The notes under the pieces are model-generated. The model had not been told where the DNA came from. It ran no database searches and saw only the letters and a list, made by a program, of their open reading frames with translations. A program made the translations under genes and the position numbers. A DNA stretch of 64,000 nucleotides, from assembly GCA_021299355.1 (NCBI GenBank), contig JAJTGG010000002.1:1-64000 (forward strand), written 5' to 3'. Positions 1 to 8,947 of the stretch are shown here, piece after piece; the stretch's first letter is position 1; every line of letters begins with the position of its first letter. The DNA is from Lysobacteraceae bacterium (GTDB taxonomy: Bacteria > Pseudomonadota > Gammaproteobacteria > Xanthomonadales > Xanthomonadaceae).

Positions 1-1007
1 TCCGCGAGCAGCTCGCGGTAGCGCTCCCCCATCCAGATGGTGTGATGCACGACCTCGGGATAGCTCCGGGTGGTGCCGAAATACAGGACATACAGACCCA
101 TGGAATATTCGGCCGCGGCCAGCTTGGCACGCACTGGCAGTGACTGCTTGCGGTGCGGAATCATCTGGCGGTAAAGGAAGGCCGGATCGGCATTGGACAC
201 GATCACGTCCGCCGCCATCACCGTGCCATCGGCAAGGATGACGGCCTCGGCCCGCTTTCCGGAAACCTGCAAGGCGGATACGGTGGTGTCGAGCAGGATG
301 CGGACACCCTGGCGCCGCATCAGGTCTTCAAGCGCGCGGGTGATGGCTCCCGTTCCGCCCATGGCGAAATGGACGCCGTAGGCGCGTTCAAGATAATGGA
401 TCAGACCGTAGATGCTAGTGGTGTCGAACGGATTGCCACCGACCAGCAGGGGCTGTATCGAAAACGCACGGCGCAGCTTCGGACTGCACAGGAAGCGGGA
501 CACCATCTGCCATACCGTCTCGTGCGATCGCAGGCGGAGCAGGCTTGGAATCTGACGGAGCATGGTCCACAGCCGGTGGAACGGCTGGGCGGACAGTTGG
601 GTGAAGCCGACATCGAAGATGCGCTGGGAATGGCGCAGCAGGGCCAGGTAACCCTCGACATCCCGGGGCTCAATGCGGCGGATTTCAGCCAGCGTCTGTT
701 CAAGCGTACCACCGTAATCGAACCGGCTGCCGTCACGGAATGCGAAGCGGTACCAGGGCGTCAGCGGCACCAGCCGGACATGATCGGAGAACTTCTCGTT
801 GAACAGCGCGAACAGTTCTTCGAAAAGGAACGGTGCGGTGATGACCGTCGGCCCGGCATCATGCCGGAAACCCTCGCGTTCGAACACACGGGCGCGGCCG
901 CCGATGTGATTGCAACGATCGATCAGAGTGACTTCATAACCTTTGGCACGCAGGCGCAGGGCCGCGGCAATGCCACCGAACCCGGCACCGACGACGATGG
1001 CGTGCAT
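1..1007 (-). CDS. crtI: Phytoene desaturase (CrtI family), C-terminus truncated by window edge
   Basis: Read on the minus strand from ATG at 1007: MHAIVVGAGFGGIAAALRLRAKGYEVTLIDRCNHIGGRARVFEREGFRHDAGPTVITAPFLFEELF..., an N-terminal FAD-binding GxGxxG motif plus CrtI-like GGRA and DAGPTVI blocks. Absent from the ORF list because it runs off the edge. TGATG overlap with crtE. Confidence 0.88.
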   Translation of the reverse strand, partial: MHAIVVGAGFGGIAAALRLRAKGYEVTLIDRCNHIGGRARVFEREGFRHDAGPTVITAPFLFEELFALFNEKFSDHVRLVPLTPWYRFAFRDGSRFDYGGTLEQTLAEIRRIEPRDVEGYLALLRHSQRIFDVGFTQLSAQPFHRLWTMLRQIPSLLRLRSHETVWQMVSRFLCSPKLRRAFSIQPLLVGGNPFDTTSIYGLIHYLERAYGVHFAMGGTGAITRALEDLMRRQGVRILLDTTVSALQVSGKRAEAVILADGTVMAADVIVSNADPAFLYRQMIPHRKQSLPVRAKLAAAEYSMGLYVLYFGTTRSYPEVVHHTIWMGERYRELLA

Positions 1008-1966
1008 CAGCAGGCTTCAAGGACGGATACGGCATCATCCAGTTTGGCGCGCATCCCGGCACAGTAGGCGAGCAGCATGCGCCCCGCGCCGCAGGGCAGA
1101 TTCACCGCATCTGCTTCGCATTGATCCAGATGGCTCGCGGCCAAGGCAACAGCCATCGGCAGGGCACGGGCCTGCAGACCGCGGTTCTGCATGATCAGGA
1201 CTATGTTGAGTGCAGGTGCGCTGGCGATCCCACCAGATCCGGTTTGCACGGGACGCGCCGCATCGATGGCTGTATCCTGGATGTCATCCAGGGCCTGATA
1301 GCTGATCGCGAAATTTTCACAGGCTGCCGTCGCCAGCGGAATGCTTTGCGCATTGCCGGAAAGCAGCAGGGAGAGTTCGATCGGTAGCGCGAGCAGCGCA
1401 CCCGACTTGGACTTGGCGATGGCCAGGTACTGTTCGACGGCATCCTCGCCCTCAGGCCGCTCGGCAAGATCGGCGCATTGTCCATGCACGGCACGGGCAA
1501 CACGCCGGTGTGTCAGGGCCAGGGCTTCGGGGAGTAAAGGATGGTTGCCGATACCGCCAAGGGCGGCATAGGCAGCGGACAGGAACAGGTCGCCGCAGCA
1601 CAGCGCCGTGTTCTTTCCGAATTGGTTCCAGATCGCCGGGACGCCGCGCCGGTAAAGGTCGCCGTCCTGCAGATCATCATGGATGAGCGAAGCATTGTGC
1701 AGCAGTTCGGCACAGGCGGCGATGCCGATAGCCTCGCTTTCGGACAGGCCCAGGGCCAGTGCCGAGCTGAGGCCGAGACGCGCCCTTACTTTCTGGCCGC
1801 CCGCCCGAAGATGGTATTCGGCAGGCGTGGAAACGCCGGGGTCGGCATCGGAAACCCATTCCGCGTGCATCCCGGTCAGCATCCGCATCCGGTCATCAAC
1901 GCCCTCAAGCAACTGGGCGAGTTTTGCCGATGGGGCTTCCGGGAAATTCAATAGGGTTCCGGGCAT
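1007..1966 (-). CDS. crtE: Geranylgeranyl diphosphate synthase / polyprenyl synthetase
   Basis: Asp-rich motifs HDDLQD and YQALDDIQD; adjacent to crtI. ORF opens at GTG 1999; the internal ATG at 1966 (MPGTLLNF) is a likelier start. Confidence 0.85.
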   Translation of the reverse strand: MPGTLLNFPEAPSAKLAQLLEGVDDRMRMLTGMHAEWVSDADPGVSTPAEYHLRAGGQKVRARLGLSSALALGLSESEAIGIAACAELLHNASLIHDDLQDGDLYRRGVPAIWNQFGKNTALCCGDLFLSAAYAALGGIGNHPLLPEALALTHRRVARAVHGQCADLAERPEGEDAVEQYLAIAKSKSGALLALPIELSLLLSGNAQSIPLATAACENFAISYQALDDIQDTAIDAARPVQTGSGGIASAPALNIVLIMQNRGLQARALPMAVALAASHLDQCEADAVNLPCGAGRMLLAYCAGMRAKLDDAVSVLEAC

Positions 1967-2006
1967 GGCGCATTTCCGGCTAGAGTGGGTTGCTGCCACA
2001 GACCGC

Positions 2007-2038
2007 CGCTTCCCCTGCCTCGAAAGGCAGGGAAAGCG
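2007..2038 (-). other. Inter-cistronic hairpin between proteorhodopsin and crtE
   Basis: cgcttcccctgcct-cgaa-aggcagggaaagcg: 13 of 14 positions paired, tetraloop cgaa, no T-tract after it on the transcribed strand. Confidence 0.7.
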
Positions 2039-2057
2039 TGGTCATGATTACCAGCTG

Positions 2058-2852
2058 TTAATGTTTTTCAGATTCACTGACTGCGACCGACCAGATGATC
2101 AGGCCGAAGGCAATCTTATTCAGGACGTCAGCGAAGTTGTAGGTGATGTTAAGCGCATTGGCGGTATCTGCCGGGCTGCCGCCGTTGAGATAACCCAGGA
2201 AATAGCCAAGCGGATAAACAGCCCAGCCCACGGTCACGATCCAACGCATCAGTTTGAAACCCGCTTGGACGGAAGCCGGTGCGCTGTTGGCGTTGACCTT
2301 GCTGGCTTCACCCATGAAGATTTCATAGAGGATGTATAACCAACCGGCCATACCGATGATGAATGCGGGCATGGCCTGCATGTAGCCGGCTTCACCTAAA
2401 TAGCCACCGACCAGCATCACCATGGTACCGATGATCAGGCGCCAGAAAATACCGGAAGACACCTTGGTGACCGCAGAGAGGATCAGATAGAACTCGACCA
2501 TCAGCAAGGGCACGGTAATCAGCCAGTCGATGTAGCGGAACACGGTTGGTGTGGAGCCCGTGGTGACCCAGACATCGCGCATGTAGAAGTAATGGACGGC
2601 CGCGATTAGGGTGACCAGTCCCGATACGGTCAGGGATGTTCTCCATTTTGGTGAGACACGATCACGCTCCAGGAAGAAGAAGACCGTGGAGGCGATGAGT
2701 GCCATCGAAATCAGCCAGAAGGAAATTCCGACGAAATCATCGCTGTTCAGAACGGATGACTCACCGGCTGAAGCCTGTGTCGCACCAAGGATAAGAGCGA
2801 GTGAAAAAACCGACTTGCCAATTGATTTTATAAAATTGTTTTTATGTAACAT
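2058..2852 (-). CDS. Proteorhodopsin (green-type light-driven proton pump)
   Basis: Helix C RYIDWLITVPLLMVEFYLIL gives the D/T/E pump motif (D109, T113, E120), Leu at the spectral tuning position, His in AAVHYFY, and retinal Lys in FADVLNKIAFGLIIW; N-terminal signal peptide. Confidence 0.97.
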   Translation of the reverse strand: MLHKNNFIKSIGKSVFSLALILGATQASAGESSVLNSDDFVGISFWLISMALIASTVFFFLERDRVSPKWRTSLTVSGLVTLIAAVHYFYMRDVWVTTGSTPTVFRYIDWLITVPLLMVEFYLILSAVTKVSSGIFWRLIIGTMVMLVGGYLGEAGYMQAMPAFIIGMAGWLYILYEIFMGEASKVNANSAPASVQAGFKLMRWIVTVGWAVYPLGYFLGYLNGGSPADTANALNITYNFADVLNKIAFGLIIWSVAVSESEKH

Positions 2853-2974
2853 TGCGTTTATCTCCTAAAGGATTAAATCAATGAACGACAGCACCCCGAT
2901 GAAAGCACTTGCCCCTTGCATGACAACTGCAAACCAACCAAAAACCTGCAATCTAGAAGTTGCATAGTTAGGTC

Positions 2975-3003
2975 ACAGTACGAAATTTATGTACTAATGT
3001 AAA
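2975..3003 (-). promoter_or_regulatory. Candidate promoter of the proteorhodopsin operon with inverted repeat in the spacer
   Basis: Minus strand TTTACA-N17-TACTGT; AGTAC-N9-GTACT inverted repeat (2977-2995) lies between the hexamers. The -10 is weak. Confidence 0.35.
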
Positions 3004-3168
3004 TACTCTAAAATAACGATTTTTTAATACTTAATGATAAATTAACAATTCCCGTTTTTGGCTTTCCCCTTGTCCTCATAGCACCGCACAAACCGTTTGG
3101 CATGGGCTTATCGAACAGGCATGATTCTGTCACCCTAGATAATCAATTTCAACAATTACTTAGCCTCT

Positions 3169-3639
3169 ATGAACGCACTCATCTTCCGCTGGGCCCGCCT
3201 GCACGAACTGACCGCCCCGGAGTGGCACGCCGTGATGGCTGCGCGTGAAGCGGTATTCATCGTCGAACAGAATTGTCCGTATCAGGATGCCGATGCGCTC
3301 GATGCGCAGTCCTGGCACCTGATTGGCACCTGCGACGGCCTTCTCGCCGCTTACCTGCGCGTGGTCGATCCGGGCCGCAAATCGGTGCATGCCGGCACGT
3401 TCTACGCCGAACCCTCGATCGGGCGTGTGCTGACCGCGACGGCCTTCCGCGGCAAAGGCTTCGGCCAACAGCTGATGCGCGAGGGCATCGCCGGTTGCGA
3501 TCGTCTGTTCCCCGGTCAGGGCATCCGCATCAGTGCGCAGTCCTATCTGCTGAATTTCTACCGGGCGCTCGGCTTTGTTGAAGTGGGTGATGAATACGAC
3601 GAAGACGGCATTCCGCATTTCGAAATGCGGCGCACCTGA
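3169..3639 (+). CDS. elaA: GNAT family N-acetyltransferase, ElaA-like
   Basis: EWHAVMAAREAVFIVEQNCPYQDADALD...GRVLTATAFRGKGFGQQLM is typical of ElaA. Confidence 0.85.
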   Translation: MNALIFRWARLHELTAPEWHAVMAAREAVFIVEQNCPYQDADALDAQSWHLIGTCDGLLAAYLRVVDPGRKSVHAGTFYAEPSIGRVLTATAFRGKGFGQQLMREGIAGCDRLFPGQGIRISAQSYLLNFYRALGFVEVGDEYDEDGIPHFEMRRT

Positions 3640-3642
3640 GCG

Positions 3643-4344
3643 CTAATCGGCCAAAAACCACCCGGTAATCGCCAGCCGGTCGGCGCCGGCCCAGGGCGCC
3701 ACCAGACTGACCGTGTGCGATTGCGGTACGCGGAACAGCGATAGCGTATTCCAGTACGGCACGAAGCTGTCAACCAGCCGGTCGGCATCATCATGGAACT
3801 GCAGTAGGCCGCCCCAATCGCTGTCCCAGTTTTTACTGAGATTGATGACGAACGCACACACCCGGTTCTCGTTGTCTTCGCGATCCTGATGCCGGGTCAG
3901 GAACTGGCCGGCGCGGTAACGCGTGCCTTGGGCGCTGACGCGGTTCACGGTCGGCTCGCCGGTCAGCCGGCGCGCGAACATCAGGAACTCGGCTGAGTTC
4001 AGGAATTCCAGCACCGTATGAAGCGGATTCGGTGCCCAGCCCTCTTTCATGGCACGCACGATCATGTAACTGTCGTAGGAAAACTGGAATTCGGATTTGG
4101 CGCGCGCATACGCCTTGTATAGCAGCGCCTGCCGGGCGGCCTCGTCCATGGCCGCATAAGTTTCCGCATCGATGGTGTGTGAGCTGCCGCCGGAGCGCTC
4201 GGCCAAGGCGAAGGGAATGTCGTCACGCAGACAGCGGTGCAGGGTTTCAGCGGCACCGGGCTGCAGAAAATCAGGAATCTGCACGCGCGTGTGCTGCACC
4301 AGCTGTTGGCGGTAGCGGTTCAGATCGATGGCGTTGTTGAGCAT
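3643..4344 (-). CDS. 2OG-Fe(II) oxygenase / prolyl 4-hydroxylase-like
   Basis: HQDRE...CAFVINLSKNWDSDWGGLLQFHD...FNTL/RVPQSHTVSLVAPWAGADRLAITGWF, the 2OG oxygenase HxD...H fold region. Confidence 0.8.
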   Translation of the reverse strand: MLNNAIDLNRYRQQLVQHTRVQIPDFLQPGAAETLHRCLRDDIPFALAERSGGSSHTIDAETYAAMDEAARQALLYKAYARAKSEFQFSYDSYMIVRAMKEGWAPNPLHTVLEFLNSAEFLMFARRLTGEPTVNRVSAQGTRYRAGQFLTRHQDREDNENRVCAFVINLSKNWDSDWGGLLQFHDDADRLVDSFVPYWNTLSLFRVPQSHTVSLVAPWAGADRLAITGWFLAD

Positions 4345-4347
4345 GGC

Positions 4348-6054
4348 TCAGTACCCGGCGGCTTGGCCGTCTTTACGGCTTTCACTGGCGCCGACGTAGC
4401 CACCCTCCGGATTGACCTTGATGGCTTGATAGCCGCCGTACGGACCGTCGGCGTAACGCACGCTATGCCCCTTGCGCATCAGGGCGCGGATGGTGCTGTA
4501 GGCAAATCCGGTTTCCAGATCGACCTCGCCACCATCGGCCATTGCCACAGCCTGACCGGCCGGATCGGTCGAACCATCATGCTGGATGCGCGGCGCATCG
4601 CCGGCTTCCTGCAGGTTCATGCCGAAATCAACCAGATTGATCACGATCTGGGCGTGGCCCTGTGGCTGCATGGCGCCACCCATCAGCCCGAAACTGATCC
4701 AGGGCTTTCCATCCTTGGTGATGAAGGCCGGAATGATGGTGTGGAACGGGCGCTTGCCCGGTGCGAAGCTGTTGGCATGGCCGGTTTTGAGCACGAACTG
4801 TTCACCGCGGTCCTGGAAAATGAAACCGAGTCCGGGCGGCGCCATGCCGCTACCCATGCCGCGGTAATTGGATTGGATCAACGAGACCATCATGCCGTCG
4901 GCATCGGCGGTGGTCAGATAAATGGTGTCTCCTTCATTCAGTTCGGGAATGATGCCCGGCTCGGTCGCTTTCATGGCCTTGTCCATCGAAATCAATTTGC
5001 CGCGCTCGCGCGCATAGTCCTTGGAGATCAGGCGGGCCACCGGGGTCTTGTAGAAATCCGGATCGGCATAAGACGCGGCACGATCGGCAAACGCCAGTTT
5101 CTTGGCCTCGACAAACAGGTGTATGTGTTCGGTGCTGCCGAAGCCGTAAGCTTTCAGATCATACGGCTCGAGCAGATTCAGAATCTGTAACGCAGCGATG
5201 CCCTGTCCGTTCGGCGGCAGCTCCCAGACATCGTAACCGCGGTAGTTGGTGCTGACCGGCGTGACCCACTCGCCCTGATGCGTAGCCAGGTCTTCATAGC
5301 GCAGGAAGCCGTCGTTGGCCTTGAAATAGGTGTCAATACTCCGGGCGATGGCACCCTTGTAGAACGCATCGCGTCCTTCATGGCCGATGATTTCCAGGGT
5401 GCTGGCCAGATTCGGATTGCGCCAGCGTTCGCCAGTGCGTGGCGCGCGTTTGCCGTCCACGGTGAATTGTTCGGAAAAACCCGGCCACTTCGACAGGGTT
5501 GGCACACTGCGGCCCCAGTAGTAGGCGATGGTTTCATGCACGGGGTGACCCTCGCGCGCATAGGCGATGGTCGGTGCCAGATTCTGCGCCATGCTGCGCT
5601 TGCCGAAGCGGGCATGCAACGCGAACCAGGCGTCCACCGTGCCCGGCACGGTCACCGGAAGCGGGCCATGTGAAGGGATGTCGGCCAGTCCGCGACGCTG
5701 GAACTCGGCCAGGCTGAGCGCTTTCGGCGACCGGCCCGAGCCGTTATAACCGTGAAGCTTCCGGGTTTTCGGATCCCATACGATGGCGAACAGGTCGCCG
5801 CCGATGCCATTGCCGGTCGGCTCCATCAGCCCGAGCGCGGCATTGGCGGCAATGGCGGCGTCCATCGCACTGCCACCCTCGCGCATGGTCTGCAAGGCAA
5901 TCTGGGTCGCCAGCGGGTGCGAGGTCGCGGCCATCGCCTTCGGCGCATATACTTCACTGCGCAAGGCAAAGCTCGGCCCGGTGATGCGATCGGCGGCATG
6001 CAGACCGAAAGCGGCCAGAACACCTAGCAAGCCTAATTTTTGGCACAATGTCAT
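4348..6054 (-). CDS. ggt: Gamma-glutamyltransferase family protein
   Basis: NGIGGDLFAIVWD, SHGPLPVTVPGTVDAW, PPNGQGIAALQILN, GDTIYLTTADADGMMVSLIQS; N-terminal signal-like segment. Start chosen at ATG 6054. Confidence 0.88.
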   Translation of the reverse strand: MTLCQKLGLLGVLAAFGLHAADRITGPSFALRSEVYAPKAMAATSHPLATQIALQTMREGGSAMDAAIAANAALGLMEPTGNGIGGDLFAIVWDPKTRKLHGYNGSGRSPKALSLAEFQRRGLADIPSHGPLPVTVPGTVDAWFALHARFGKRSMAQNLAPTIAYAREGHPVHETIAYYWGRSVPTLSKWPGFSEQFTVDGKRAPRTGERWRNPNLASTLEIIGHEGRDAFYKGAIARSIDTYFKANDGFLRYEDLATHQGEWVTPVSTNYRGYDVWELPPNGQGIAALQILNLLEPYDLKAYGFGSTEHIHLFVEAKKLAFADRAASYADPDFYKTPVARLISKDYARERGKLISMDKAMKATEPGIIPELNEGDTIYLTTADADGMMVSLIQSNYRGMGSGMAPPGLGFIFQDRGEQFVLKTGHANSFAPGKRPFHTIIPAFITKDGKPWISFGLMGGAMQPQGHAQIVINLVDFGMNLQEAGDAPRIQHDGSTDPAGQAVAMADGGEVDLETGFAYSTIRALMRKGHSVRYADGPYGGYQAIKVNPEGGYVGASESRKDGQAAGY

Positions 6055-6073
6055 AACGTCTCCGGTGGTAGCC

Positions 6074-6718
6074 ATGGCCCAGATCAACCCGATTTTCAGC
6101 GTTCCGTTCGCTTTCGACCAACTGGATGATTGTGCCAGTTTAAATCAGGCCCTGCGCGAATTGTTCATCCGCCGCGAAGCCCAGGGCCCGCGCTTCGCCA
6201 ATCCGAATCCGTACACGCCGCGCAACAAGGAGCTGTTCGAAAGCAATTTCGACCTGTTCAGCTGGCCGGAAGCCTGCATCGCCGAACTGAGCGAATTCTG
6301 TCTGTCGCGGATCGTGCAGACCGTGGCCGAACTCAACCGTTACGATGCGGCACGCATGGCGCGCCTGCAGATCGTCACCGATGCCTGGTTCCACATCACC
6401 CGTCGCGGCGGTTTCTTCGGCGTGCACAACCATCCCATGGCGTCCTGGTCGGCGGTGTACTGCGTCAGCGCCGGCGAGCACGATGCCGACCAACCCGACT
6501 CGGGCCGGCTCAGTTTCATCAATCCGATGGCCCAGATGTATCTGGATGCCGGCAATTCCCAGCTGGGCTTTCCCTACCAGCTCGGCAATTACGCATTCGA
6601 CCTGAAGCCGGGCATGCTGGTGATCTTCCCGTCCTGGGTGCAGCATCAGGTCATGCCGTTCTACGGCGAAGGCGAACGCATCACCGTCGCCTTGAACTGC
6701 GCGATGCATTTCAAATGA
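6074..6718 (+). CDS. 2OG-Fe(II) oxygenase, TIGR02466-like
   Basis: [25 protein letters not shown]...SGRLSFINP...[17 protein letters not shown]. Real start ATG 6074, not 5783. Confidence 0.75.
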   Translation: MAQINPIFSVPFAFDQLDDCASLNQALRELFIRREAQGPRFANPNPYTPRNKELFESNFDLFSWPEACIAELSEFCLSRIVQTVAELNRYDAARMARLQIVTDAWFHITRRGGFFGVHNHPMASWSAVYCVSAGEHDADQPDSGRLSFINPMAQMYLDAGNSQLGFPYQLGNYAFDLKPGMLVIFPSWVQHQVMPFYGEGERITVALNCAMHFK

Positions 6719-7581
6719 TCGACACCGCTCTGGTCAGCGGCGTCCTGCTGCCGGCGTCGCTCGGCATCATCATGCTCGGTCTGGGCATGACCCTTCATCC
6801 GGCCGACTTCCGCCGCATCCTGAGTCAACCCAAAGCGGTACTGATCGGGCTGGGCGTGCAGATGCTGCTGCTGACCGCGATCTGCTTCGGTCTGTGTCTG
6901 CTGCTGCAGCTGCCACCGGAACTGGCGGTGGGCATGATGCTGCTGGCGGCCGCGCCGGGCGGTGCCAGCGCCAACATCTATTCGCATCTGGCCGGCGGCG
7001 ATGTGGCGCTGAATATCACCCTGACTGCGGTCAATTCGCTGCTGTGTCTGCTCAGCCTGCCGCTGATCGTCGGGTTCTCTCTGGCCTATTTCATGGCGGC
7101 CGATCAGGCGGTGCCGCCGCCGTTCGCCAAGATCATAGAGGTCGGTGTCATCATCCTGCTGCCGGTCGCCATCGGCATGGGTATCCGGCGCACCTGGCCG
7201 CAGTGGTCCGACCGCGTCGAGAAACCCCTGCGTGTGTTTTCGGTGCTGCTGCTGGCTCTGCTGGTGGCACTGACCATGATTCAACAATGGCAGCTGCTGG
7301 CCGAATATGCGGCGATCATCGGACTGGCCTGCGTACTGTTCAATGTGCTTTCCCTGCTGATCGGATACACGGTGCCGCTCGCCCTGAAGCTGCCGCGCCG
7401 GCAGGCCATCGCGATTGCCATGGAGATCGGCATCCACAACGGAACCCTGGCCCTGTTCGTGGCATTCACAGTACTGGACAACAGCGTGTTGGCGGTTCCC
7501 GCGGCGTTCTATTCAATCAGCATGTTCATTACCGCCGGGCTGTTTGCGGCCTGGCTGAATCGCCCTGCCCGGGCGGCATGA
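6715..7581 (+). CDS. Bile acid:sodium symporter (BASS) family transporter
   Basis: Multi-[38 protein letters not shown] overlap with the upstream gene. Confidence 0.85.
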   Translation: MIDTALVSGVLLPASLGIIMLGLGMTLHPADFRRILSQPKAVLIGLGVQMLLLTAICFGLCLLLQLPPELAVGMMLLAAAPGGASANIYSHLAGGDVALNITLTAVNSLLCLLSLPLIVGFSLAYFMAADQAVPPPFAKIIEVGVIILLPVAIGMGIRRTWPQWSDRVEKPLRVFSVLLLALLVALTMIQQWQLLAEYAAIIGLACVLFNVLSLLIGYTVPLALKLPRRQAIAIAMEIGIHNGTLALFVAFTVLDNSVLAVPAAFYSISMFITAGLFAAWLNRPARAA

Positions 7582-7835
7582 GCACGGTCTGGCATCTGTA
7601 TCTGCTGGAATGCCGCACCGGCAACGGCACCAGCCTGTATGCCGGCATCACCACCGACCTGGACCGGCGTTACGCCGAACATACGGCCGGCACCGGCGCC
7701 CGTTACACGCGTGCGCATCCGCCGATCCGCGTGTTGGCCTCGCGTGTTTACCCGGACCGTTCCAGCGCCTCGAAAGCCGAAGCAGCGCTGAAGAAACTGC
7801 CGCGCCCGCGCAAGCAAGAATTTTTCAGCGCGTGA
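7578..7835 (+). CDS. GIY-YIG nuclease family protein
   Basis: [45 protein letters not shown] overlap with the transporter gene. Confidence 0.9.
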   Translation: MSTVWHLYLLECRTGNGTSLYAGITTDLDRRYAEHTAGTGARYTRAHPPIRVLASRVYPDRSSASKAEAALKKLPRPRKQEFFSA

Positions 7836-7848
7836 AGCCGGCACGGAT

Positions 7849-8163
7849 GTGCATTTGATCAAGCAGGAATACGGTGCCTGGGCGTTGCCGGCGATTAAAA
7901 CTCTGCGCCACCTGAAGTTCCTGCGCGGCACCGCGTTGGATGTGTTCGGCAAAACCGAAGAACGCAAAATGGAACGCGCCCTGATTGAAGACTACCAGCG
8001 CAACATCACAACCATCGTGTCGCAGCTGTCAGTCAGCAATCATGTGCAGGCGGTGCAATTCGCGCGTCTTCCGGAGCACATCCGCGGCTTCGGACACGTC
8101 AAGGAAAAGCATATGGCCAAAGTGAAAGCGCAGTGGGCGGAGTTGATAGCGAAGTTTGCGTAA
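7849..8163 (+). pseudogene. Remnant of indolepyruvate ferredoxin oxidoreductase (C-terminal end only)
   Basis: AWALPAIKTLRHLKFLRGTALDVFGKTEERKMERALIEDYQRNITTI...RLPEHIRGFGHVKEKHMAKVKAQWAEL matches the C-terminal tail of the large fused enzyme; the rest is missing. Confidence 0.7.
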
Positions 8164-8186
8164 GCGCTGCTGAATGTTGGAAATGA

Positions 8187-8210
8187 AAACGCCTCCGGAT
8201 GGAGGCGTTT
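8187..8210. terminator. Hairpin terminator
   Basis: aaaacgcctccggatggaggcgttt. Confidence 0.65.
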
Positions 8211-8234
8211 CACTTTAGCTATCGTGATGCTGGC

Positions 8235-8864
8235 TTACTTCATGCCCACACACTGTAAAAACTCGGCACGGGTACGCGCATCGTCGCGGAAGCTGCCCAG
8301 AAGCTTGCTGGTGACCATACTCACGCCGGTCTTGTGCACGCCGCGCGTGGTCATGCATTCGTGCTTGGCCACGATCACCACGCCCACGCCCTTGGGCTTG
8401 AGCACGTCCTGGATGCAGCGCGCGATCTGCGCGGTCATCTTTTCCTGCACCTGCAGGCGCTTGGCGTAGGCTTCCACCACCCGCGCCAGCTTGCTGATGC
8501 CGACCACGCGGCCGTTCGGGATGTAGCCCACGTGCGCCACGCCGATGATCGGCGCCATGTGGTGCTCGCAGTGCGATTCAAATTCGATGTCGCGCAGGAT
8601 CACCATCTCGTCGTAGCCTTCCACTTCCTCGAAGGTGCGCTTCAGATAGTTTTCCGGGTGCATTTCATAGCCACCGAACCATTCCTTGTAAGCCTTGGCC
8701 ACACGCTTGGGCGTATCGAGCAACCCTTCGCGTTCGGGGTTATCGCCGGCCCAGCGCAGCAGCAGCTTGATGGCGTCTTCGGCCTGCGCCTGGGAAACGG
8801 CGGCAGATTTGGCTGGAGCTTTGTTCTTGGCGGCCATGATGCCTCCTCGTTTGGATAGGAACAT
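8235..8864 (-). CDS. folE: GTP cyclohydrolase I
   Basis: [52 protein letters not shown]. Confidence 0.97.
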   Translation of the reverse strand: MFLSKRGGIMAAKNKAPAKSAAVSQAQAEDAIKLLLRWAGDNPEREGLLDTPKRVAKAYKEWFGGYEMHPENYLKRTFEEVEGYDEMVILRDIEFESHCEHHMAPIIGVAHVGYIPNGRVVGISKLARVVEAYAKRLQVQEKMTAQIARCIQDVLKPKGVGVVIVAKHECMTTRGVHKTGVSMVTSKLLGSFRDDARTRAEFLQCVGMK

Positions 8865-8947
8865 TATGCCCTGAAGGCTGTGAAGGTTTCATCCATGCGG
8901 TTTTGCGCTAGGCCAGGCCCATGGCGATGGCCAGAAACAGGCATTCC

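Noticed and set aside
153-1067. 304-aa + strand ORF
   Set aside because: Antisense to the clearly recognisable crtI; a GC-bias mirror ORF.
4237-5190. 317-aa + strand ORF
   Set aside because: Antisense to the ggt gene; low-complexity translation with no recognisable motif.
5783-6073. N-terminal extension of the TIGR02466-like oxygenase ORF
   Set aside because: Antisense to ggt; conserved protein begins at ATG 6074.
3643-6718. Two 2OG oxygenases plus Ggt as a biosynthetic cluster
   Set aside because: The genes point in different directions and no scaffold-forming enzyme is present; nothing supports a shared pathway.
6661-7437. 258-aa Gln/Arg-rich minus strand ORF
   Set aside because: Antisense to the BASS transporter; Q/R/D bias is the reverse complement of Leu-rich TM codons.
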